From Zoogloeaceae bacterium (GTDB lineage Bacteria; Pseudomonadota; Gammaproteobacteria; Burkholderiales; Rhodocyclaceae), in assembly GCA_031273145.1 (NCBI GenBank), contig JAISSL010000072.1, positions 1 through 5,463 on the forward strand: 5,463 bases of DNA, in the 5' to 3' direction. Shown here piece by piece: positions 1 to 4,735 of this stretch. Position numbers and translations under genes: made by a program. Within the stretch, counting starts at the first letter, position 1. Each line of letters starts with the position of its first letter. The notes beneath the pieces were generated by a model. That model made no database searches. It saw only the letters and a program-made list of their open reading frames with translations, and had not been told where the DNA came from.

Positions 1-85
1 TCGAACGCTGCGGCAAAACGCCAAGCCCGGCTCATCCCAAAGCCTTTCCGGGCGTCCGTGAGGTTTTTTCAATCGTGCTGCTCAT
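1..85 (-). CDS. 5' end of the next operon gene, partial, start ambiguous or frameshifted
   Basis: Downstream partner of the 191-residue membrane protein gene, cut by the window edge. A good ribosome binding site (GGAG, 8 bases spacing) precedes the ATG at 85, which overlaps the previous gene's TGA as ATGA. This ATG opens only 17 codons (MSSTIEKTSRTPGKALG) before a TGA. The TGA again overlaps, as ATGA, a second ATG at 35, which runs out of the window as MSRAWRFAAAF and looks like the start of a membrane or signal segment. If one base were missing near position 40, the two parts would join as ...RTPGKA-FGMSRAWRFAAAF, which reads like one continuous protein. Either the gene carries a frameshift or sequencing error, or the 17-codon frame is a coupled leader for the ATG at 35. 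No function can be assigned from so little sequence. Confidence 0.45.
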
Positions 86-657
86 TTGACTGTCTCCTTA
101 AGAAATACTGCTTTTCCAAGATTTAGTTTGAATGGATTGGTAGGACAACGGAAAGAGGATGGATGCGCTGGCACAAATGGAATATCGCCACCTCTTCGGT
201 GATAGCTAATCACTTCACCAAGAGTTTTTCCGTCAGACCGCCTTACTATAGCCAGACCACTTCGCCTCAGAGTTACGCTGTCACTGGATGTCTCTATGTA
301 CACGTCGTCAGACACATAAAAATAATCATCCGAAGGCTTGGCTTTCTCCTGCGACGGAAGTTTTACATTGTCCCATTGATCAAATCTCTCTGGGGGCAGC
401 TTTACCGTCTCATACACATTGATACCCCCGTCAATGGCGCACATTCGCTTCACTTTAGCATTGTAGTAGAAAATCTGTCCTCCACCATACCAGAAGGAAG
501 CTGCCAGCCAAGCGAGGGCGACAAGCGCAAAGACAGGGGTGATGATGAGGTTCCATCTCCCTTCTGTCTTTTCGCAGGTGCTGCGCCAGAGTTTCCAGAG
601 CAGACGAGCCAACGCCACCCATACGGCGATGATAATCAAGAAAATAAGCGCGATCAT
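82..657 (-). CDS. conserved-looking inner-membrane protein of unknown function, 191 aa
   Basis: I do not recognise a named family. Residues 1-23 (MIALIFLIII then AVWVALARLLWKLW) and about 37-57 are two hydrophobic helices. The region between them is short and charged, and the C-terminal 130 residues are soluble, so the protein is probably anchored in the inner membrane by a helical hairpin with a large soluble domain. The stretch RMCAIDGGINVYETVKLP (about 71-88) looks like a conserved block that I associate from memory, without a search, with hypothetical proteins of Gram-negative bacteria. Two cysteines (C73, C171) could form a disulfide if the domain is periplasmic. A TTG 30 bases upstream would add PLLARFDSA but has no ribosome binding site, so I use the ATG at 657. 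That ATG has only a distant GAGG and is overlapped by the stop of a short upstream frame (see 654-722). The last codon overlaps the next start as ATGA, so the two genes are translationally coupled. Confidence 0.72.
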   Translation of the reverse strand: MIALIFLIIIAVWVALARLLWKLWRSTCEKTEGRWNLIITPVFALVALAWLAASFWYGGGQIFYYNAKVKRMCAIDGGINVYETVKLPPERFDQWDNVKLPSQEKAKPSDDYFYVSDDVYIETSSDSVTLRRSGLAIVRRSDGKTLGEVISYHRRGGDIPFVPAHPSSFRCPTNPFKLNLGKAVFLKETVK

Positions 658-722
658 GGCGCTATCGAACCTCGCAAGCAACGGCAAGCGGTCAAGCGCA
701 GTACGTTAGTGTTCCAGAACAT
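654..722 (-). CDS. 22-codon leader frame, or frameshifted true N-terminus of the membrane protein gene
   Basis: The strongest translation start of the operon lies here: AGGAG, six bases, then ATG at 722. The frame encodes MFWNTNVLRLTACRCLRGSIAP and ends in a TGA that overlaps the ATG at 657 as ATGA. If one extra base were present near 690, the frame would continue as MFWNTNVLRLTA-LPLLARFDSAMIALIF straight into the membrane protein, which would explain why the stretch LPLLARFDSA reads like protein although it has no start signal of its own. So this is either the real but frameshifted N-terminus or a short coupled leader peptide. The sequence alone does not decide. Confidence 0.4.
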   Translation of the reverse strand: MFWNTNVLRLTACRCLRGSIAP

Positions 723-728
723 CCGGTA

Positions 729-733
729 CTCCT
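729..733 (-). promoter_or_regulatory. strong Shine-Dalgarno site of the minus-strand operon
   Basis: AGGAG on the minus strand, six bases before the ATG at 722. It is the best ribosome binding site upstream of the membrane protein gene and argues that translation begins at 722 rather than at the TTG at 687. Confidence 0.65.
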
Positions 734-768
734 TTTTCATTACGATGCGTCATTTCATGCAAAACGCA

Positions 769-797
769 AAACTACGCGCCCGGATGCGCCCTGTCAA
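769..797 (-). promoter_or_regulatory. sigma-70 promoter of the minus-strand operon
   Basis: A perfect TTGACA (792-797, minus strand) is followed after exactly 17 bases by TAGTTT (769-774), which matches the -10 consensus at only three positions. Transcription would start near 762, giving about 40 bases of leader before the ATG at 722. The -35 box sits inside an inverted repeat (790-816). Confidence 0.55.
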
Positions 798-816
798 CCT
801 GTTTTTAAGAGACAGG
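790..816. repeat. inverted repeat over the -35 box
   Basis: CCTGTC at 790-795 pairs with GACAGG at 811-816 around a 15-base centre. It overlaps the TTGACA box of the minus-strand promoter and could be an operator or chance. It has no T-tract on either side, so it is not a typical terminator. Confidence 0.4.
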
Positions 817-845
817 ATGCAGGCGCGCCCTTGTGATTCGCTACT

Positions 846-928
846 CCCGTCATTCTCGCGTGGGCAGAAATTCAGCTTCCAACGTAGTGGATTCTGCGCC
901 CCCGCGAAGCAAGGCGCAGAATGACGGG
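846..928. repeat. 83-bp element with 11-bp terminal inverted repeats (REP pair or MITE-like)
   Basis: CCCGTCATTCT (846-856) returns as its exact complement AGAATGACGGG (918-928). Inside, ATTCTGCGCC (891-900) and GGCGCAGAAT (913-922) form a perfect 10-bp hairpin with a 12-base loop. The left end (848-873) resembles the palindrome at 1136-1160, the differences being almost all transitions. This layout fits a pair of REP sequences in inverted orientation, as in BIMEs, or a small non-autonomous element. It encodes nothing. Confidence 0.7.
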
Positions 929-943
929 CAGAGGGTGGTTGTC

Positions 944-965
944 ATTCCGCGCGAAGTCGCGGAAT
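944..965. repeat. REP-type palindrome
   Basis: ATTCCGCG (944-951) and CGCGGAAT (958-965) form a perfect 8-bp stem with a six-base loop. It is preceded by GTC and followed by CCAG, the usual frame of proteobacterial GTCATTCC...GGAATCCAG repeats. Confidence 0.7.
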
Positions 966-971
966 CCAGTC

Positions 972-1003
972 TTGTAGCGGGACGCAGGTTGCGTCCCCTA
1001 CAA
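972..1003. repeat. palindromic repeat, copy A of the GTAGGGG family
   Basis: TTGTAG-C-GGGACGC, loop AGGTT, GCGTCCC-CTACAA: a 13-bp stem with one bulged C at 978. Its reverse complement contains GTAGGGGACGCAACCTGC, which matches the repeat at 1057-1081 apart from compensating stem changes. Confidence 0.7.
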
Positions 1004-1056
1004 ATATTTCTATGCGTAAAGCCTCTTTTCAATGCGCGGTATCTTTGAATTTGTCC

Positions 1057-1081
1057 GTAGGGGCGGCAACCTGCCGCCCGC
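1057..1081. repeat. palindromic repeat, copy B of the GTAGGGG family
   Basis: GGGCGGCA (1061-1068), loop ACC, TGCCGCCC (1072-1079): a perfect 8-bp stem preceded by GTAG. It is an inverted relative of the repeat at 972-1003. Where copy A has AC paired with GT, copy B has CG paired with CG, so the stem is kept although four bases differ. Confidence 0.7.
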
Positions 1082-1139
1082 AAGCCCCCGTTATTTCAGC
1101 GCAGGCAGAAAACCAGTGCTTTTGCGTCTCCCCTCCGTC

Positions 1140-1159
1140 ATTCCCGCGTAGGCGGGAAT
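1140..1159. repeat. dRS3-like palindrome ATTCCC-N8-GGGAAT
   Basis: ATTCCCGC and GCGGGAAT form a perfect 8-bp stem around GTAG, preceded by CGTC. The 20 bases fit the neisserial dRS3 consensus (ATTCCC, eight bases, GGGAAT), although similar REP sequences occur widely in beta- and gammaproteobacteria. A second ATTCC at 1170-1174 pairs loosely with GGAAT at 1155-1159. Confidence 0.7.
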
Positions 1160-1245
1160 AGCGTAGGGGATTCCTATAAAGCGCAACCCATCCCGTCTTT
1201 TAAAATTGAATCACTTCCAAAACCCACGGAATTTTCCCGCGTAAG

Positions 1246-1254
1246 TGCTAGAAT
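1246..1254 (+). promoter_or_regulatory. extended -10 promoter of mgtE
   Basis: TGC-TAGAAT is an extended -10 box (TGn followed by five of six consensus bases). No good -35 is present at 16-18 bases upstream (CACGGA/ACGGAA region), which extended -10 promoters tolerate. Transcription would begin near 1261, so the GTG at 1245 cannot be the start codon of mgtE when this promoter is used. The leader to the ATG at 1299 would be about 38 bases. Confidence 0.55.
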
Positions 1255-1298
1255 CGCCGGGTTTTGATGTGGTGCCATCCAACTTTCCGGCAGACTTC

Positions 1299-2744
1299 AT
1301 GAGCGAAGAAAAAAATCCCATCGGCGATTCGGACGAGCTGCATGAGCAGCTGCATGAGATCGAGCATCTGCTTGCCCGGCACAAGCTGGTCGAGGCGTTG
1401 GTGCATCAGCAGAATACCGAGCGCCAGGAACTGATAGACGGCCTGATTCACCGGCAAAACCAGAACGATCTCCATCGCAAGCTGGATCGGATGCACTCGG
1501 CGGACATCGCCTACGTTCTGGAAGCGTTGCCGCTGGAAGACCGGCTGCTGGTCTGGGATATGGTGCGCTCGGAACGGGATGGGGAAATCCTGCTGGAAGT
1601 CTCCGACGCGGTGCGGGAAACCCTGATTGATTCGATGGAGCGGCATGAACTCGTAGCCGCTGCCGAATCGCTGGATACCGACGAACTGGCCGATCTTGTC
1701 CCCGACCTGCCGCAGGAAGTCGTCGAGGACGTTTTCCAGTTGCTGCCTTCGGAAGAGCAGGAACAGTTGCGGGCGGCCATCTCGTACCCGGAAGGCACGG
1801 TCGGCGCCCTGATGGATTTCGATATGGTCACGGTGCGCGAAGATGTCACGCTGGAAGTCGTGCTTCGCTATCTGCGCCGCTTTGAGGAATTGCCCGAACA
1901 TACCGACAAGATTTTCGTGGTCGACCGCGACAGTGCGCTGGAAGGACTCTTAACCCTGGAAAGTCTGCTCATCCACGATCCCGAAACGAACGTGCGGGAT
2001 GTCATGAAAAAGGAGATGATGAGCTTTCATCCGGTCGACCGCGCGGAAGACGCGGCGCAAGCCTTCGAGCGGTACGACCTCGGCTCCGCGCCGGTCGTGG
2101 ATGAAAATAACCGGGTCATCGGGCGGATTACGCTGGTGGCCGTGGTCGACTTCATCCGCGAGGAAGCCGAAGCCGAACAGCTTGCCAAGGCCGGTCTGCG
2201 CGAGGAAGAAGATATTTTCGCGTCCGTCTGGCGTTCGGTACATAACCGTTGGTCGTGGCTGGCGGTCAATCTGATCACGGCGTTCGTGGCTTCCCGCGTC
2301 ATCAGCGTCTTTGAGGGGACGATTGAAAAAACGGTGGCGCTTGCCGCCCTGATGCCGATTGTCGCGGGGATTGGCGGCAATTCCGGCAACCAGACCATCA
2401 CCATGATTGTCCGGGCGGTTGCGATGGGACAGGTAAAGGCGGATGCCGCCAGACGGCTGCTGAAAAAGGAACTGGGCGTTGCCCTGATCAACGGCATATT
2501 ATGGGGAGGGATACTGGGCGTTCTGGCCTGGTATCTCTACAACAGCGTTCCCTTGGGGCTGGTGATGACTGCGGCAATGACCCTGAATCTGCTGCTGGCG
2601 GCTACTGCCGGAGTGGGCGTTCCGCTCATTCGCCTGCGCCTTGGCGGCGATCCGGCGCTTGGCAGCTCGGTCATGATTACCGCGCTCACCGACTCCGGCG
2701 GATTTTTCATCTTTCTTGGTCTGGCAACGCTCTTTCTCCTCTGA
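1299..2744 (+). CDS. mgtE: MgtE-type magnesium transporter/channel, 481 aa
   Basis: MgtE proteins are homodimeric Mg2+-selective channels of the inner membrane whose cytosolic domains close the pore when Mg2+ is plentiful. The layout is complete. A charged N-terminal extension and the helical MgtE_N domain occupy about residues 10-165, and the N-terminal part (12-60) is rich in His, Glu and Gln. Two CBS domains follow at about 172-226 and 232-290, then the linking plug helix, then five membrane segments from about 318 to 481. The family signature GGNSGNQT is at 359-366, and ALTDSGGFF at 462-470 carries the aspartate (D465) that I align with the Mg2+-selecting Asp432 of Thermus thermophilus MgtE. 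Length is normal for the family. I start at ATG 1299 because the upstream GTG lies in the promoter; a clear Shine-Dalgarno site is missing. The last 68 bases recur at 4605-4672, and the gene is followed after 19 bases by a broken secreted-protein gene. Confidence 0.93.
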   Translation: MSEEKNPIGDSDELHEQLHEIEHLLARHKLVEALVHQQNTERQELIDGLIHRQNQNDLHRKLDRMHSADIAYVLEALPLEDRLLVWDMVRSERDGEILLEVSDAVRETLIDSMERHELVAAAESLDTDELADLVPDLPQEVVEDVFQLLPSEEQEQLRAAISYPEGTVGALMDFDMVTVREDVTLEVVLRYLRRFEELPEHTDKIFVVDRDSALEGLLTLESLLIHDPETNVRDVMKKEMMSFHPVDRAEDAAQAFERYDLGSAPVVDENNRVIGRITLVAVVDFIREEAEAEQLAKAGLREEEDIFASVWRSVHNRWSWLAVNLITAFVASRVISVFEGTIEKTVALAALMPIVAGIGGNSGNQTITMIVRAVAMGQVKADAARRLLKKELGVALINGILWGGILGVLAWYLYNSVPLGLVMTAAMTLNLLLAATAGVGVPLIRLRLGGDPALGSSVMITALTDSGGFFIFLGLATLFLL

Positions 2745-2807
2745 TTTTTCTGAAGCCGCAAACATGTTCAAACCATCGTTTATTTTGGCCTTGTTGATTG
2801 GGCTGGG
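2677..2807 (+). repeat. direct repeat, copy 1 (mgtE tail plus start of the MFKPSF gene)
   Basis: These 131 bases match 4605-4735 with eight differences and no gaps, at a constant offset of 1,928. The repeat covers the last 68 bases of mgtE including its TGA, the 19-base spacer and the first 44 bases of the MFKPSF frame. Only one difference falls in the mgtE part; three are in the spacer and four in the MFKPSF part. Confidence 0.92.
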
Positions 2808-2874
2808 TACGCTGTGCGCCAAGGTGCTTGCATTGGATACAGTCCGTGTTTTCAATCATCATCCTTCTGTTTAA
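2764..2874 (+). pseudogene. truncated signal-peptide gene, MFKPSF paralogue, 36 codons
   Basis: The frame MFKPSFILALLIGLGTLCAKVLALD... stops after 36 codons. Its first 15 codons match the start of the gene at 4692 (MFKPSFILAVLIGLG), and the changes are nearly all silent (ATT/ATC, GCC/GCT, TTG/CTG, GGT/GGC; one Leu/Val). After about residue 25 nothing resembles the partner. What remains is a plausible Sec signal peptide with almost no mature protein. The ribosome binding site is GAAG where the other copy has GGAG. I read it as a gene start cut off by the rearrangement that placed the tRNA-slipin block here. A short expressed membrane peptide cannot be excluded. Confidence 0.65.
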
Positions 2875-3044
2875 TTTGTGCTATAAAGGCATCGGACATA
2901 TTGACCTTGCCCAGGGATGACAGGTTAGGGGTTCCACAGCCCCGCCGGTGCGCGTAAGCCAGTGTCGCTTTCGCGTATGCCGCCCGTTCAAGGTTTTATG
3001 TTCAGCCATGTGCTTCGTCAGGTTCCATCCCTGGTTGCACAGCC
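2875..3044 (+). other. gene-free stretch with a possible promoter, tRNA leader or small-RNA candidate
   Basis: There is no convincing reading frame. TGC-TATAAA at 2879-2887 is an extended -10 box, without a clear -35, that would start a transcript near 2894 running towards the tRNA at 3045. A TTGACC at 2901-2906 has no matching -10. GGGG/CCCC around 2927-2942 and a GU-rich pairing between about 2946 and 2982 offer weak structure. It may be the leader of a tRNA precursor, an unrecognised small RNA or debris of the rearrangement. Confidence 0.35.
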
Positions 3045-3118
3045 ATCTGGATAGCTCAGCTTGGTAGAGCGGTCAATTTTTAATTGACATGTCGCGGGTT
3101 CGACTCCCGCTCCAAAAA
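3045..3118 (+). tRNA. tRNA-Lys (anticodon UUU), acceptor stem imperfect
   Basis: The cloverleaf can be followed base by base: TA at positions 8-9, D arm GCTC/GAGC around AGCTTGGTA, anticodon arm GTCAA/TTGAC around TTTTTAA (anticodon TTT at 3079-3081), a five-base variable loop ATGTC, and T arm GCGGG/CCCGC with the canonical loop TTCGACT. The acceptor stem is ATCTGGA against TCCAAAA: five of seven pairs form, while the outer pair (A-A) and the third (C-A) do not. The discriminator would be A, as usual for tRNA-Lys, and CCA is not encoded. It may be a functional but unusual tRNA or one decaying after displacement. A hairpin AAGCC/GGCTT follows directly at 3118-3134 without a T-tract. Confidence 0.75.
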
Positions 3119-3377
3119 AGCCCTGATACGGCTTGGTGCAGTACCTGTAACACCCGCCGGCTGCGGGAGTTTCTCGAAAACTTCCGCTGCTGACCCGGTC
3201 TGGCATTCTGCCCGCGCGACGGGCACGGTTTGAGACGCAGGGCAGAGAAAGGCGTTCCCGGACAGCAGCATCGTTCAGGGGAAACCGGACTTTGCCTGCC
3301 TTACGAACTTCCCCCGCCGCGCCGAAAGAAACGCACGCCGGGTCGGCAAGGCCGGCATTTCATACAAGGAAAAAGAA
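3119..3377 (+). other. gene-free spacer between the tRNA and the slipin gene
   Basis: The stretch is GC-rich and holds no convincing gene. Two small perfect stems are visible: CCCGC/GCGGG at 3153-3167 and GCCCG/CGGGC at 3210-3224. Neither is followed by a T-tract, so neither is a clear rho-independent terminator. I could not find a credible promoter for the slipin gene; TTGAGA at 3230-3235 lacks a -10 partner. The end of the spacer holds the slipin ribosome binding site, AAGGA at 3366-3370. Confidence 0.5.
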
Positions 3378-4517
3378 ATGCTGCAAAAATTTATCGTCCG
3401 TGTGAATGAAAAAGGCATCCTGACCCGGGACGGCGATTTCCGCGCCATTCTGGAACCGGGGCGTTATCGTTTCTGGCCCTTTGGCGGCAAGGCTGCGGTC
3501 AGCACCTGCGCGCAGGATTCGGTGATGCTGGCCGAACCGGTGGTCGACTACCTGCAACAACATGACCCGAAGGAAGCGGAAAAACATTTCATCAGCATGA
3601 TCCTCGGGAAAAATGAAGTCGGCCTGCGTTTTGAAAACGAGACGCCTGTCGAAGTTTTGCCGCCCGACTCACGACGTTTCATCTGGAAAGGGATGAAAAC
3701 ACACCGCTTGGAACGCTTCAATCTTGAATCGGGCGCGGAATTGCCCGGCGAGCTGGCCGCCCGGATCAAGCCGAACACCCCGAAAAACCGCGCGGTGACG
3801 GGGCTGGAAGGCATTTTGTTCGTTCAGGTTCCGGCCTATCATGTGGGCGTGTTGAGCATCGACGGGCAGATTTCGGCCTTGCTTGCCCCCGGGTTGAAGG
3901 CTTTCTGGCGTTTCAACCGCGACATTCAGGTGGAACTGGTCGATACGCGCCTTCAGGTCATGGAAGTCAGTGGTCAGGAAATCATGACCAAAGACCGCGT
4001 GGGTCTGCGAATCAACCTCGTGGCGAGTTGGCGTTACACCGATGTGCAAAAGGCGTTTGCCGCAGTGGGCAAACCGTCCGATTACCTGTACCGGGAATTG
4101 CAGTTCGGCCTGCGCGCAGCCGTTGGCACCCGCAGCATCGACGCGATTCTGGAAAACAAACAGGACATCGACGAAATGGTCGCCGCGCATACCAGGGCGA
4201 AAATGAGCGGTTTCGGCATTGAGGTCGGCAGCCTCGGCGTGCGGGACATCATCCTGCCGGGTGAGATGAAGGACATCCTCTCCCGCGTCGTGGAAGCGGA
4301 AAAGTCGGCGGAGGCCAACGTCATCCGCCGCCGCGAAGAAACCGCCGCAACCCGCTCGCTTCTGAATACCGCCAAGGTCATGGAAGACAATCCGGTAGCC
4401 CTGCGGCTGAAGGAACTGGAAACCCTGGAACGGGTCGCCGAACGCATCGACCGCATTTCAGTCTTCGGCGGCCTGGATCAAGTGCTGAACGGCCTGGTGA
4501 CTTTGAAGGGGAAATAG
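3378..4517 (+). CDS. slipin-type SPFH/Band 7 domain protein, 379 aa
   Basis: SPFH (stomatin/prohibitin/flotillin/HflK-C) proteins form oligomeric scaffolds at the inner membrane. The core lies at about residues 145-305: GVLSIDGQISALLAPGLKAF, then VELVDTRLQVMEVSGQEIMT (185-204), DRVGLRINLVASWRYTD (206-222) and the loop-strand GIEVGSLGVRDIILP (280-294) typical of slipins. An Ala/Glu/Arg-rich helix (about 302-328, VVEAEKSAEANVIRRREE) is the expected coiled coil, and ISVFGGLDQVLNGL closes the protein. Unusually, residues 12-35 (KGILTRDGDF...PGRYRFWPF) repeat the start of the core (156-179), so the roughly 145-residue N-terminal extension seems to carry a second, partial copy of the SPFH entry strand. 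There is no N-terminal membrane helix, so attachment would be peripheral. The start is supported by AAGGA with seven bases spacing. No NfeD-type partner gene is adjacent. The specific role is unknown. Confidence 0.85.
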   Translation: MLQKFIVRVNEKGILTRDGDFRAILEPGRYRFWPFGGKAAVSTCAQDSVMLAEPVVDYLQQHDPKEAEKHFISMILGKNEVGLRFENETPVEVLPPDSRRFIWKGMKTHRLERFNLESGAELPGELAARIKPNTPKNRAVTGLEGILFVQVPAYHVGVLSIDGQISALLAPGLKAFWRFNRDIQVELVDTRLQVMEVSGQEIMTKDRVGLRINLVASWRYTDVQKAFAAVGKPSDYLYRELQFGLRAAVGTRSIDAILENKQDIDEMVAAHTRAKMSGFGIEVGSLGVRDIILPGEMKDILSRVVEAEKSAEANVIRRREETAATRSLLNTAKVMEDNPVALRLKELETLERVAERIDRISVFGGLDQVLNGLVTLKGK

Positions 4518-4521
4518 CGAG

Positions 4522-4568
4522 GCGCAAGCGGGAGAGTGTCTGTTTTTTTGCATCTCCCGCAAAGGCGC
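4522..4568. repeat. stem-loop after the slipin gene, T-run in the loop
   Basis: GCGGGAGA (4528-4535) pairs with TCTCCCGC (4553-4560) around a 17-base loop that contains seven consecutive T. GCGC at 4522-4525 and 4565-4568 can extend the stem. It begins five bases after the slipin stop. It could weaken transcription or protect the mRNA 3' end, but a rho-independent terminator needs the T-run after the stem, and here it is inside it. Confidence 0.5.
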
Positions 4569-4579
4569 TTGATTCAGGC

Positions 4580-4672
4580 ATGGGTGCGCGTTTCTCCGTC
4601 GCCGTTACCGCGCTCACCGACTCCGGCGGATTTTTCATCTTTCTTGGTCTGGCAACCCTCTTTCTCCTCTGA
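4580..4672 (+). pseudogene. fossil of the mgtE 3' end
   Basis: From 4605 to the TGA at 4670-4672 the sequence equals the end of mgtE except for one base (AACGCTC/AACCCTC, silent or nearly so), encoding TALTDSGGFF...FLL. Upstream the match fades; the in-frame SV before it may be a last trace. An ATG at 4580 opens a 30-codon frame through the fragment without a visible ribosome binding site. It cannot form a working channel. Confidence 0.8.
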
Positions 4673-4735
4673 TTTTTCTGGAGTCGCAAGCATGTTCAAA
4701 CCATCGTTTATCTTGGCTGTGCTGATTGGGCTGGG
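4605..4735 (+). repeat. direct repeat, copy 2 (mgtE tail plus start of the MFKPSF gene)
   Basis: Partner of 2677-2807, with eight differences in 131 bases. Here the MFKPSF half belongs to an open gene and the mgtE half is the orphan, the reverse of copy 1. Confidence 0.92.

Noticed and set aside
163..924. Plus-strand 253-codon open frame
   Set aside because: It lies opposite the membrane protein gene and runs on into the palindromic repeats. It has no ribosome binding site and an unprotein-like composition, while the minus-strand frame has membrane helices, a promoter and coupled ends.
833..1083. Short open frames on both strands through 833-1083
   Set aside because: They are made of REP palindromes (repeated VGRN/FLPTRE-type translations) and are typical spurious frames.
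1245..1298. GTG at 1245 as the start of mgtE
   Set aside because: The GTG forms part of the extended -10 box TGC-TAGAAT, has no ribosome binding site, and the 18 added residues do not resemble an MgtE N-terminus.
2501..2797. Plus-strand 98-codon frame overlapping the mgtE end
   Set aside because: It is an alternate frame within mgtE, with no start signal.
1248..2855. Minus-strand frames opposite mgtE and its end
   Set aside because: They mirror a clear, complete MgtE coding frame and show Ser/Arg-rich shadow composition.
3018..3271. Minus-strand frames across the tRNA
   Set aside because: They contain the usual translated-tRNA shadow (GVEPATCQLKIDRSTKLSYP) and have no independent support.
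4528..4560. Rho-independent terminator of the slipin gene
   Set aside because: The T-run is inside the loop and the stem is followed by AAAGGCG, not T.
3360..4689. Minus-strand and other-frame ORFs opposite the slipin gene
   Set aside because: The slipin frame has family motifs throughout and a good ribosome binding site; the others do not.
2677..4735. Composite transposon or insertion sequence with target-site duplication
   Set aside because: No transposase is present, the repeats are genic sequence rather than IS ends, and 131 bp is far too long for a target duplication.
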